The notes under the pieces: generated by a model
Told to the model about the DNA's origin: nothing
Databases searched by the model: none
What the model saw: the letters and a program-made list of their open reading frames with translations, nothing else
Position numbers and translations under genes: made by a program
Assembly (NCBI RefSeq): GCF_037892425.1
Contig: NZ_JBBKTT010000001.1
Location: 3,658,001-3,722,000, forward strand
Source of the DNA: Lacibacter sp. H375
GTDB lineage: Bacteria; Bacteroidota; Bacteroidia; Chitinophagales; Chitinophagaceae
Reading direction: 5' to 3'
DNA length: 64,000 nt
In this document: in pieces, positions 17,339 to 26,479 of the stretch
How positions within the stretch are numbered: the first letter of the stretch is position 1
Layout of the letters: the number at the start of each line of letters is the position of its first letter

Positions 17339-19843
17339 ATGAGAAATAATCTTTCCCTGTTAATTGCGCTGTGCATTTCCGTAACAGCAATGGCGCAAGT
17401 GCAAAGTCCTGAACAGTTTCTTGGTTATAAGATTGGCACACGGTACACGCCTCACTGGAAAGTGGTGAGCTATTTTCAGCATGTAGCGGCAAATGCGCCA
17501 AAAACAGTAAAGCTCCAGCAGTACGGTCAAACAAATGAAGGCCGTCCGTTGATGGTTGCATTTATTTCTTCAGAAGAAAACATGGGCAACCTTGAAGCCA
17601 TTCGTGTAAACAATTTACGACTTGCAAATCTTACAAAAGACAAGGCGGCACCAAATGAAACAGCACCTGCAATTGTATGGATGAGTTATAACGTGCATGG
17701 AAACGAAACATCAAGCAGTGAAGCAGCATTGATGACGGTGTATGCTTTGGTTGATCCTTCAAATACAAAAACAAAAGAATGGTTGAAGAATACAGTTGTG
17801 GTGATGGATCCTTGTATTAATCCTGACGGCCGTGACCGTTATGTGAACTGGTTCAATTCTGTTGTGGGTGTAAATGCAAATCCACGTATGGATACCCGTG
17901 AGCACCGTGATCCATGGCCGGGTGGTAGAACCAATCATTACAATTTTGATTTGAACCGTGACTGGGCCTGGCAGACACAGGTTGAAAGTCAGCAACGGTT
18001 GAAATTATACAATCAATGGATGCCACAGATACATGTGGATTATCATGAGCAGGGAATTAATGAACCGTATTATTTTGCTCCTGCAGCAGAACCTTTTCAT
18101 GAAGTGATCACACAATGGCAACGTGATTTTCAAACAACTATTGGTAAGAATCACGCAAAATACTTTGACGCCAATGGTTGGTTGTATTTCACCAAACTCC
18201 GTTTCGATTTATTCTATCCTTCTTATGGTGATACCTATCCCACATACAATGGAGCTATAGGTATGACCTATGAACAGGGTGGTGGACCTGCAGGTGGTGC
18301 AACTGCATTAACAGAAGAAGGTGATACCTTAACTCTGTTAGACAGAGCAACACATCATTTCACAACCGGACTAAGCACAGTTGAAATTTCTTCCATTAAT
18401 GCAAACAAACTCATCACTGAGTTCCGGAAGTTTTTTAATAAAGGAGTAAGCAGTGGTTTTGGTGAATACAAAACCTTTGTAATAAAGAACAATGCAAAAG
18501 ATGCCGATCGCATTGCTGCGTTAACACAATTACTCGATAAGAATGGTATTGAATACGGAACTGCTTCAGGTGCAGGTAAAGGCTACAACTATTTTACAGG
18601 CAAAGATGAAAGTTTCAATGTTGCCAATGGAGATCTCGTGATCAGTTCTTTTCAACCTCGCTCTGCCATGGTACAAGTGTTGTTTGAACCAAAATCAAAA
18701 CTAAGCGATTCTGCAACCTATGATATTACTGCATGGAGTTTACCTTATGCATATGGCTTGCAGGCTTTTGCTTCAAAAGATCGTATCACCACAAGTGCGT
18801 ATCAAAAACCTGCACAGGTAAATAATTCTTCTGCCGATGCATATGCATATGTAATTAAGTGGGAGAGTGTGCAAAGTGCGAAAGTGGTAGGTGATTTGCT
18901 GGAGAAAGGAATCAAGCTTCGTTATACTGATGTGCCGTTTGAAGTTGGCGGACAGAAATTTGATCGTGGTTCTATCATCGTCATGAAAACAAGTAACCAA
19001 TCATTTGGAACACAATTGTGGAAGCATGTTGCTGATGCTGCTAATGCAGCAAACGTAAAAACCTATCCTATTTCTACAGGTTTTGTTGATGCCGGTGGTG
19101 ATTTGGGGAGTGATCTTGTTACTCCCATCAAATTTAAAAATGTGGTATTGCTTACGGGTGAAGGTGTGAATGGAAATGCAGCAGGTGAGATATGGCATTT
19201 CTTCGATAAGCAATTGGAATATCCTGTTTCGTTGGTATATGCAAATGATATCAGTCGCATTAATTGGCAGCAAACAGATGTGATCATTATGCCCGATGGT
19301 AACTATCGTTTCCTTGCTGATAAGGCTTCGGCTGATCAATTGAAAGATTGGGTAAGCAAAGGGGGTAAAGTAATTGCGCTGGAAGGTGCGGCTTCTTCAT
19401 TCGCAAGGTTAGATTGGGGTTTGAAATCAAAGAAAACAGATGAGGTGGCAAGCAAAGATCCGTACGATCCATTACGTTCGTTCGAAAATCGTGAGCGTGA
19501 TTTTGTGCGTAACATGACACCTGGGTCTATTTACAAAGTTGAACTAGATAATACACATCCATTGGCATTCGGTTATCCTAATTACTATTTCACGTTAAAA
19601 ATGGATGACAACATTTTCGACTTCTTTAATAACACCGGTTGGAATGTTGGTGTGATCAAGAAAGAAGGCCAGCTTGCAGGTTTTGTTGGTTCTAAGCTCA
19701 AAGACCGTTTGAAAGATGGATTATTGTTTGGTGCACAAAACATTGGTCGTGGATCAGTCGTGTATATCACTGATGATATTATGTTCCGTAATTTCTGGGA
19801 AAACGGGAAGTTGATGTTGTGTAATGCGGTGTTTTTTAATTAA
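17339..19843 (+). CDS. M14 family zinc carboxypeptidase, secreted
   Basis: 834 residues. Signal peptide about 1-19 (ending TAMAQ). The zinc-binding pair H120 and E123 lies in NVHGNETSSSEA, with a later histidine, H236 in VDYHEQG, as probable third ligand; INPDGRDRY and FDLNRDWAW are typical substrate-binding phrases of the family. The catalytic part occupies about residues 25-350. A large C-terminal part (about 400-834) looks like a glutamine-amidotransferase-like fold, as in many Bacteroidota M14 proteins. It probably removes C-terminal residues from peptides in the periplasm. It is monocistronic and ends in a strong stem-loop. Confidence 0.92.
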   Translation: MRNNLSLLIALCISVTAMAQVQSPEQFLGYKIGTRYTPHWKVVSYFQHVAANAPKTVKLQQYGQTNEGRPLMVAFISSEENMGNLEAIRVNNLRLANLTKDKAAPNETAPAIVWMSYNVHGNETSSSEAALMTVYALVDPSNTKTKEWLKNTVVVMDPCINPDGRDRYVNWFNSVVGVNANPRMDTREHRDPWPGGRTNHYNFDLNRDWAWQTQVESQQRLKLYNQWMPQIHVDYHEQGINEPYYFAPAAEPFHEVITQWQRDFQTTIGKNHAKYFDANGWLYFTKLRFDLFYPSYGDTYPTYNGAIGMTYEQGGGPAGGATALTEEGDTLTLLDRATHHFTTGLSTVEISSINANKLITEFRKFFNKGVSSGFGEYKTFVIKNNAKDADRIAALTQLLDKNGIEYGTASGAGKGYNYFTGKDESFNVANGDLVISSFQPRSAMVQVLFEPKSKLSDSATYDITAWSLPYAYGLQAFASKDRITTSAYQKPAQVNNSSADAYAYVIKWESVQSAKVVGDLLEKGIKLRYTDVPFEVGGQKFDRGSIIVMKTSNQSFGTQLWKHVADAANAANVKTYPISTGFVDAGGDLGSDLVTPIKFKNVVLLTGEGVNGNAAGEIWHFFDKQLEYPVSLVYANDISRINWQQTDVIIMPDGNYRFLADKASADQLKDWVSKGGKVIALEGAASSFARLDWGLKSKKTDEVASKDPYDPLRSFENRERDFVRNMTPGSIYKVELDNTHPLAFGYPNYYFTLKMDDNIFDFFNNTGWNVGVIKKEGQLAGFVGSKLKDRLKDGLLFGAQNIGRGSVVYITDDIMFRNFWENGKLMLCNAVFFN

Positions 19844-19856
19844 GTACTTTATTTCA

Positions 19857-19900
19857 ATAACAGAAAGCCCAGAGGAATTATCGCCGGGGCTTTCTGTTAT
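19857..19900. terminator. Stem-loop terminator after the carboxypeptidase gene
   Basis: ATAACAGAAAGCCC at 19857-19870 pairs perfectly with GGGCTTTCTGTTAT at 19887-19900 around a 16-base loop. The T-run is short, so termination may be only partly intrinsic. Starts for the next gene placed at 19900 would fall inside this element and are unlikely. Confidence 0.7.
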
Positions 19901-19954
19901 TGCAAAGTCAAGCTTTCGCCAATAGTTTTCCACATTCCTGCAAGTTGTTGAGAG

Positions 19955-19989
19955 TTTGTGCGGTTTTATGCAGCATTTTAGTACATTTA
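19955..19989 (+). promoter_or_regulatory. Promoter candidate of the DeoR gene and Sus operon
   Basis: TTTG at 19955-19958 and TACATTTA at 19982-19989 (one mismatch to TAnnTTTG) are separated by 23 bases. The predicted start of transcription lies just before the TTG at 20011. Confidence 0.45.
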
Positions 19990-20010
19990 TTGCACGCCAA
20001 AACCAAAGCA

Positions 20011-20760
20011 TTGCTTAAGAAAGAACGACATGCCTTCATCATGCATCAGCTAAACCTTCACAACAAGGTTTTGTCAAACGATCTATGCCAAACCATGGAC
20101 GTATCAGAAGATACGATACGAAGAGATTTGCAGGAACTTTCAGCTGCAGAAAAATTAATTAAGGTTCACGGCGGTGCCCTATCGCTTTCGTTTAATGAAG
20201 TACAATTTTCAACTGATCATTTATATTCTCCTGAAAATAAGCGAATCATTGCTCAAAAAGCAGTGTCTTTAGTTACTAATGGCATGTTTGTTTTAACAGG
20301 AGGTGGAACCACTATTGTTGAAATGGCCAAAGTGCTGCCACCACAACTGCGTGCAACATTTATTACAGGCAGTATCCCCGCTGTAAATGAATACCTGAAA
20401 CATCCTTCGATAGATATTGTGATGATTGGTGATAAGTTACTTAAAGATTCAAAGATCACTTGTGGCTCTGAAGCCATCAGCAAAATACGTCAGCTTAATG
20501 CCGATATCTGTTTTTTAGGAATTAATGCCATCGATATTAAAAGTGGTGTAACGGAAAATGATTGGGAAGTTGCAAACCTGAAACGTGAAATGATCGAAGC
20601 TTCAAAGAAAGTAGTGTGTTTGAGTATATCGGAAAAGCTAAATAGTTCGCAACCATTACGGATCTGTGGGTTGGATAAGATCACACATCTTATTACGGAA
20701 CTGTCGCCTGATGATAAACGATTGAATGATTACCGGCAAGCCGGAATTACTGTTTTATAA
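20011..20760 (+). CDS. DeoR family transcriptional regulator
   Basis: 249 residues from the TTG at 20011 (MLKKERHAFIMHQLN); this start fits the family pattern, in which the winged helix-turn-helix begins directly. An ATG at 20041 is the alternative, but it would cut into the first helix. DNA-binding features are VLSNDLCQTMDVSEDTIRRD and KVHGGAL; the C-terminal two thirds is a DeoR sensor domain of phosphosugar-isomerase-like fold, with GGGTTIVEMAK and GSIPAVNEY. Such regulators usually sense phosphorylated sugars or nucleosides. The gene is 34 bases upstream of SusC on the same strand and is probably co-transcribed with it, so it is the likely local regulator of this uptake system. Confidence 0.88.
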   Translation: MLKKERHAFIMHQLNLHNKVLSNDLCQTMDVSEDTIRRDLQELSAAEKLIKVHGGALSLSFNEVQFSTDHLYSPENKRIIAQKAVSLVTNGMFVLTGGGTTIVEMAKVLPPQLRATFITGSIPAVNEYLKHPSIDIVMIGDKLLKDSKITCGSEAISKIRQLNADICFLGINAIDIKSGVTENDWEVANLKREMIEASKKVVCLSISEKLNSSQPLRICGLDKITHLITELSPDDKRLNDYRQAGITVL

Positions 20761-20794
20761 CGTGTATTCTTAAACTACCAAATAAACAAAGATT

Positions 20795-23700
20795 ATGAGA
20801 AAACTCTTGCAATGTAAAGACAAGCTGTTATTGCTGTTTTTCTGGTTACCCGTATTCGTTTTCGGGCAAGACAGAGCAATAACAGGCACTGTCATTTCCG
20901 ATGATAATACTCCATTACCGGGAGCTACTATTTCGGTAAGGGGTACTAACCGTTCTGTAACATCGAATGCATCGGGTGTGTTTACTATTAATGCGGCAAG
21001 TGGTGCCGTGTTAGTTATAAGCTACATTGGTTTTGAACAGCAAACTGTAAGGGTAGGTACCAGCACAACGCTTACAATTACACTTCGTGCATCTAAAAGC
21101 AGCTTAGGCGAAGTGGTAGTAACGGCGTATGGTATCAGAAGAGAAAAGAAATCACTTGGATATTCAACACAGGTGGTTGATGGGGAAGATATTGCTAATA
21201 CCCGCCGTGAAAACTTTATTAACTCACTTGCCGGTCGTGTGGCAGGTGCCACAATAACACCTTCGTCGGGTGTGCCGGGTGCATCTTCACAAATTGTACT
21301 ACGTGGTGCTACATCTATTGGTGGTAACAACCAGCCTCTATTCGTTGTGGATGGAATCCCTTACGATAACCAAACATTGAACCAGGAAAATCTTGTTGGT
21401 GGTTCGGTTTCTTTTGCTAACAGAAATTCCGACTATGGCAACCGTGCGATGGATATTAATCCAGATGATATAGAAAATGTTACCATCTTAAAAGGACCTG
21501 AAGCAACGGCTCTTTATGGCGCAGATGGTGCATCGGGTGCAATTGTGATCACCACAAGAAAAGGCAGATCAGGCAAAGCAAGTGTATCGTATGATAACTC
21601 GTTTCGAGTAGAGAATGTGTACCGTTTCCCTGAGGTACAAAAAATGTACACGCTTGGAAACAATGGTATTTATGATCCTAATTATATAACAAATCCCTTT
21701 CTTGTACTTGGTTCTGCGGCAGGTGCAGGTATCCCTGCAGCTTTTGGTCCTAAGATTGAACCAGGTACTGCAACATTCAATAATGCAGAGAATTTTTTCA
21801 AAAACGGGTTTACGCAACAACACAATCTAAACGTTGAAGGAGGAAGTGACATTGCTACTTACCGTTTCTCGACCAACTATACAGACCAAACAGGTGTAGT
21901 ACCAAATACAGGTTTTGAAAAATTCTCAGCACGTTTAATGGGGTCAACAAAGATTGGTAATAAACTGCGGTTGACTACCAGCATGAATTATGTAACAAAT
22001 ACAACAACCAAGGCAAGTAAAGGTGCGGGTGGATATTTGCTTACTTTGTTAACATGGCCAACAACATCTGACGTTCGTAATTTCCAAAAGCCAGATGGTA
22101 CAAAAATCCCTCTGCGGAATATTACAAACTATTCATTGGAATATGATAATCCATTATGGGATGTTTATAAAAATCCTGGTATGGATAAGGTTGACCGCTT
22201 GACAGGAAACCTTAATCTTTCTTATGATGTAACAAGTTGGTTAAACCTTGGTGCTGTTACAGGTATTGATTATTACACACAATATGGTACACTGGCTGTT
22301 CATCCTCTATCACGCTTTGGTGTTGCAGGTAATGGTTTTTATTCTTTGTACCAGCAAACAACACGCAACTTCAGTAATACACTCAAAGCAACTGCAACCA
22401 AAAAGTTTGGTGATTTCAGTAACTCGTTTACAGTTGGATTTTATACAGAGAATAACTATACGAAAGTTGAATCGCAAAAAGGGGAACGCTTTTACGAACG
22501 TGACTTCCTCGGTATTAATAATACTGACCCTCTTTCACGTGATGCACGCACTGCTATTTCACAAGTACGTAAAGTGCGTTTCTTTGGAAACTATATTTTA
22601 GGTTATAAATACGTTTATCTCTCATTAGCAGGAAGCCGTGAGGGTTCTTCAACATTCATGTCGAAAGTTGTAAATAAAGATCCTTTCTTTAACTATGGCT
22701 CTTCTTCACTCAGTTTTGTTGCATCCGACATTCCTGCTGTTAAAGAAGCTTTGCCTTGGCTCAACCTTGCAAAAGGGCGTATTTCTTATGCAACAACAGG
22801 TAAAAGCCCTTCATCACCCTACATCATCGACTATCGTTTTACCAGCCAGATCACTACAGGCGGTGGTTTTGCATATGATGTTACTGGTAACAATTTCGAT
22901 CTGGTACCTGAACGTTCTAACAATCTCGAATACGGAGCGGAGTTTTCAATGTTTAAAGGGCGCCTCCGTATGGATATTGCCCGTTATCATTTGCTTAGCA
23001 AAAACCAGATACTGGCGGCGAGAGCTTCTTACGGAACAGGGTTTGTAATTAAATGGTTTAACGGTGGAGAAGTAGAAAATAAAGGTATTGAGGTGCAACT
23101 GTCTGGTACTCCAGTTGAATCGAAAGATTTCAGGTGGGAAACAACTATCAACTTCGATCGCAATGTTGGTACTGTAAAAACGATGCCTGCTAGTTTACCT
23201 ACTTACTACGATTCTGATACATGGGTTTTCGGAAATCTTCGCTCACAATATTTTCCCGGTGCTAAGATTGGAAACATGGCAGCAAATACTGTTAGCAGAA
23301 ACAATGCAGGGCAAGTGTTGATAAGCCCAACAACAGGATTGCCTGTTCGTAACAATGATTTCAAAACAGTAGGAGACCGACAACCAGATTTCAAAATAGG
23401 TTGGGTTAACTCGATACGTTACAAGCAATTTGACTTGTCGTTTAATATCGATTTCAGAAAAGGCGGAGACGTGTTTAATGCAACAGAATATTTTCTTTAC
23501 CTGACCGGGTACAGTGTTAAAACACTTGATCGTGATAAACCACGTGTAATTGAAGGTGTGTTGCTGGATGGTTTTGAAAATACGGCCAACCCAACAAAGA
23601 ACACGATATCTATTACACCTATGCATAACTCAGCGTTCTATTCAAGCACAACAGCTGCCACTGAGGAAGATTTTGTTGAAAATGTAAACTGGGCACGCTT

Positions 23701-23941
23701 GCGTGATGTAACTCTTCGTTACACATTGCCTGCAAGAATGCTTTCAGGTGTAAAATTCATTAAATCAGCTTCGATCTATTTTACGGGAACAGATCTGTTG
23801 ATGATCACAAACTATAGTGGAGCCGATCCTGCTGTAAATGCTAACACTGCATCGAACCGTGGTTTTGGTGGTGCAGGTATCGATTACGGAGCATTAAGTA
23901 TTCCACGTGGTTTCAACTTTGGTTGTGCTATTAAATTTTAA
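20795..23941 (+). CDS. SusC/RagA family TonB-linked outer membrane protein
   Basis: 1048 residues. Signal peptide about 1-24 (ending VFVFGQ), carboxypeptidase-regulatory-like domain about 27-105 with ITGTVISDDNTPLPGATI, the motif EVVVTAYG near 110, a plug domain with DGIPYDNQ and GPEATALYGADGASGAIVI, then the barrel. SusC proteins form the TonB-driven channel through the outer membrane for oligosaccharides or peptides captured by SusD. It is followed by SusD after 11 bases. No glycoside hydrolase is in the operon, so the substrate cannot be inferred from enzymes. Confidence 0.96.
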   Translation: MRKLLQCKDKLLLLFFWLPVFVFGQDRAITGTVISDDNTPLPGATISVRGTNRSVTSNASGVFTINAASGAVLVISYIGFEQQTVRVGTSTTLTITLRASKSSLGEVVVTAYGIRREKKSLGYSTQVVDGEDIANTRRENFINSLAGRVAGATITPSSGVPGASSQIVLRGATSIGGNNQPLFVVDGIPYDNQTLNQENLVGGSVSFANRNSDYGNRAMDINPDDIENVTILKGPEATALYGADGASGAIVITTRKGRSGKASVSYDNSFRVENVYRFPEVQKMYTLGNNGIYDPNYITNPFLVLGSAAGAGIPAAFGPKIEPGTATFNNAENFFKNGFTQQHNLNVEGGSDIATYRFSTNYTDQTGVVPNTGFEKFSARLMGSTKIGNKLRLTTSMNYVTNTTTKASKGAGGYLLTLLTWPTTSDVRNFQKPDGTKIPLRNITNYSLEYDNPLWDVYKNPGMDKVDRLTGNLNLSYDVTSWLNLGAVTGIDYYTQYGTLAVHPLSRFGVAGNGFYSLYQQTTRNFSNTLKATATKKFGDFSNSFTVGFYTENNYTKVESQKGERFYERDFLGINNTDPLSRDARTAISQVRKVRFFGNYILGYKYVYLSLAGSREGSSTFMSKVVNKDPFFNYGSSSLSFVASDIPAVKEALPWLNLAKGRISYATTGKSPSSPYIIDYRFTSQITTGGGFAYDVTGNNFDLVPERSNNLEYGAEFSMFKGRLRMDIARYHLLSKNQILAARASYGTGFVIKWFNGGEVENKGIEVQLSGTPVESKDFRWETTINFDRNVGTVKTMPASLPTYYDSDTWVFGNLRSQYFPGAKIGNMAANTVSRNNAGQVLISPTTGLPVRNNDFKTVGDRQPDFKIGWVNSIRYKQFDLSFNIDFRKGGDVFNATEYFLYLTGYSVKTLDRDKPRVIEGVLLDGFENTANPTKNTISITPMHNSAFYSSTTAATEEDFVENVNWARLRDVTLRYTLPARMLSGVKFIKSASIYFTGTDLLMITNYSGADPAVNANTASNRGFGGAGIDYGALSIPRGFNFGCAIKF

Positions 23942-23952
23942 ATCTTTTGAAC

Positions 23953-25590
23953 ATGAAAAAGAAACTTCTTCATATACTTCTTCTTTCAGCTGTGTTGATC
24001 AATACAACAGGCTGTAAGAAATATCTTGATATCAATGCTGATCCGGATACACCGCAGCAGCCAGATGTATCGTCGGTATTTCCTGCAATGCTCTCGGGTA
24101 TTCCCAGGGGTACTCAGTTTGATGCCCGTTACATTTCAAAGTATATCCAAAACTTTGCGCAAAATGCTGCAGCGAATGCCTGGGATACTCATGGGCATCA
24201 GAACTATCCAAACCCCTCCGATATTGGAGGCGATATCTGGCGTCAGTGCTATTATGGTTTAGGTGCAAATCTGAATTATATTATTGATAATGGTAAGCGA
24301 AAAGGACAATGGGACTATGTTGGTGCTGCCTACGCTCTTAAAGCCATGATGTTCCAGATGGCAACTGATCAATACGGCGAAATTATTTACACCGAAGCCT
24401 TTAAAGAAAATACATCTTTGTTTAAGTACGACAACCAGGATGTTGTTTATAGAGGTGTGGATTCATTATGTCGTCTTGCATTGATTTACCTTCAAAGAAC
24501 TGATCTAAGTCCATCTAACTCTTTACTGTCAAGAGGTGATTTTGTGTATGATGGCAGCACTGCAAAGTGGATAAAATTTGTAAATGGCTTATTAGCTAAG
24601 AACTTTCATCGTGTTACCAACAAGACATCCTATAATGCAGATTCGGTAATCTATTATGTGGACCGTTCGTTTACAAACGGCAACGACGATTTTTTGGTGC
24701 CATTTGATGCAACAAAAAATGACGATACAAACTTCTTTGGAACTTATCGTGATAATCTTACTTCATTCAGGCAAACCAAAATGATCGTTCAGTTACTTGA
24801 CGGAACTACGCTTGCAGGAAGTGCTGCCGGTTATAACAGAGACCCAAGAATGCGGCACATGATCAGTGCATCAAATGATACAACAAATGGCAATGGCGGG
24901 TATTACTCACTTGAGCCCGGATTAGCTGATCCTAACACACTTAATAAGCGTGTGTCTACACCTTTTGGAGACTCGTTATATGCCAACCCCAGTGCAAGCC
25001 GTTACGATCCTTCACGTGGTAAATATTTATTCCGTGACAAGGCCGTTTCGCCTGTGATGTCATATAGTGAGTTACAGTTTATAAAAGCTGAAGCTGCATA
25101 TAAAAAGGCAGGCGGTGGAGATGCGGTTGCATACCAGGCTTACCTGAATGGAATCAACGGCCATTTTGATTTTATCAATCGTTCAACTTATCCAAGAAGC
25201 AATGTACCGATCTACAATACAACTGTTATCTCATCAACACAACGTTCAGCTTATTTAGCGAGTGCAAACGTGAAAGCGAGTGCCGCAACACTTACACTTA
25301 CCGACATCATGCTGCAGAAATATATAGCTTTATGGGGTTGGGGTTTTCTTGAAACATGGGTAGATATGCGTCGTTATCATTACACCGATAATGATCCTGT
25401 TACTATGCAGCCAGTGTATAAAGGATTTATTGTTCCAACGGCTATCCCTTCCACAAATAATGGCAGACTGGCGTATCGTATCAGGCCTCGTTTTAATTCA
25501 GAATACGTATGGAACCTCGATGAATTAATTCGAATAGGCGGAACGACGGTTGATTATCATACAAAAGAAATGTGGTTCAGTCTACCTTAA
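23953..25590 (+). CDS. SusD/RagB family nutrient-binding lipoprotein
   Basis: 545 residues from the ATG at 23953; an in-frame TTG six bases earlier is less likely. The lipobox ends INTTGC, with the lipidated cysteine at residue 21, so it is an outer-membrane lipoprotein. The sequence (KYLDINADPDTP, then many alpha-helical TPR-like segments, ATDQYGEIIYTEAF, PVMSYSELQFIKAEA) fits the SusD-like_2 type (PF12771). It caps the SusC channel and binds the ligand on the cell surface. It sits between SusC and a DUF4397 lipoprotein gene in one operon. Confidence 0.94.
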   Translation: MKKKLLHILLLSAVLINTTGCKKYLDINADPDTPQQPDVSSVFPAMLSGIPRGTQFDARYISKYIQNFAQNAAANAWDTHGHQNYPNPSDIGGDIWRQCYYGLGANLNYIIDNGKRKGQWDYVGAAYALKAMMFQMATDQYGEIIYTEAFKENTSLFKYDNQDVVYRGVDSLCRLALIYLQRTDLSPSNSLLSRGDFVYDGSTAKWIKFVNGLLAKNFHRVTNKTSYNADSVIYYVDRSFTNGNDDFLVPFDATKNDDTNFFGTYRDNLTSFRQTKMIVQLLDGTTLAGSAAGYNRDPRMRHMISASNDTTNGNGGYYSLEPGLADPNTLNKRVSTPFGDSLYANPSASRYDPSRGKYLFRDKAVSPVMSYSELQFIKAEAAYKKAGGGDAVAYQAYLNGINGHFDFINRSTYPRSNVPIYNTTVISSTQRSAYLASANVKASAATLTLTDIMLQKYIALWGWGFLETWVDMRRYHYTDNDPVTMQPVYKGFIVPTAIPSTNNGRLAYRIRPRFNSEYVWNLDELIRIGGTTVDYHTKEMWFSLP

Positions 25591-25609
25591 CTAATATAAA
25601 TTATTGAAT

Positions 25610-26392
25610 ATGCGTAACAGAATTATTCAACTCTTATGTTTTTCAACAACAGTATTAATGTTGTTGACATCATGCGAGAAAAATGAACTCAACACAACAG
25701 AAGTAAATAAACTAAAAGACAATGAAGCGGAAGTAAAAGTGATGTTTGCTTCTTTCTACCGTTCAAATCCACGTATTTACATTAAGATTAACGATCAGTT
25801 GGTAAGCAGTGTACTTACAACGTTTACACCATTTCCTGGTGGGGGGTTGAATACAGGTGGTGGAAGTACTGCCGATTATCTGCGTGCTACAGCTGGGCAA
25901 AATAAATTTTCAGTGGCCGTGCCAAAGTTTGGTACAAATGAAGACTCACTTCAGTTAGCCTCTGTACAACATAGCTTGACAGCAGGGAAAAAATATTCTC
26001 TATATTTTGCTGATACAAGCACCACTACAACCAGCCTTTTAGTAGAGGATTCATTAACAGCACCTGACTCCGGTTATGTAAGATTTAAATTTGTAAACAT
26101 GATGCCTGATGCACCCGGCGGTCTTGACTTATACATCGGAACGGTAAAAGTAGCTTCGGCTATTCCGTACAAGGGAGTAAGCCCTTCCTTTGTATTGCCA
26201 ACCAATAATGCTTCGTCAACCTGGGCTATAAGGGAGGCGGGTGGAACAACAAACCGTGTAACGTATGCAAATGCATCATCACTTTCCAACCAGCGGGTGT
26301 TTACTGTAATTGCAAGAGGATATTATTCTATTTCATCCACTTCTACAGCAGAGCCACGACGACGACTGATAAGTCTTATCTACAACCAATAA
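25610..26392 (+). CDS. DUF4397 domain lipoprotein
   Basis: 260 residues from the ATG at 25610. The lipobox LLTSC places the lipidated cysteine at residue 22. The rest is beta-rich with two related halves, including VMFASFYRSNPRIYIKIND and FKFVNMMPDAPGGLDLYIG, the second being the typical DUF4397 opening. It is the third gene of the SusC-SusD operon, 19 bases after SusD, where Bacteroidota often encode an extra surface glycan- or peptide-binding lipoprotein; that role is inferred. A strong terminator follows. Confidence 0.85.
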   Translation: MRNRIIQLLCFSTTVLMLLTSCEKNELNTTEVNKLKDNEAEVKVMFASFYRSNPRIYIKINDQLVSSVLTTFTPFPGGGLNTGGGSTADYLRATAGQNKFSVAVPKFGTNEDSLQLASVQHSLTAGKKYSLYFADTSTTTTSLLVEDSLTAPDSGYVRFKFVNMMPDAPGGLDLYIGTVKVASAIPYKGVSPSFVLPTNNASSTWAIREAGGTTNRVTYANASSLSNQRVFTVIARGYYSISSTSTAEPRRRLISLIYNQ

Positions 26393-26397
26393 TAAAC

Positions 26398-26433
26398 AAA
26401 GGGTGTGTTGAAAAACACACCCTTTTCTTTTTT
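26398..26433 (+). terminator. Intrinsic terminator of the SusC-SusD-DUF4397 operon
   Basis: AAAGGGTGTGTT at 26398-26409 pairs with AACACACCCTTT at 26414-26425 around a GAAA tetraloop, followed by a T-rich run. A GTG in this hairpin is in frame with the next gene but is not a credible start. Confidence 0.92.
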
Positions 26434-26479
26434 AAGAATAAAAATCATTGCTTTGCATTTAAACCTGCAAATACAAAAA

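Noticed and set aside
19900-20010. Longer start for the DeoR gene
   Set aside because: The extra residues would begin at the end of a terminator stem and run through the promoter; the family begins at the TTG at 20011.
26405-26479. Longer start for the cation efflux gene
   Set aside because: The GTG lies inside the terminator hairpin of the previous operon.
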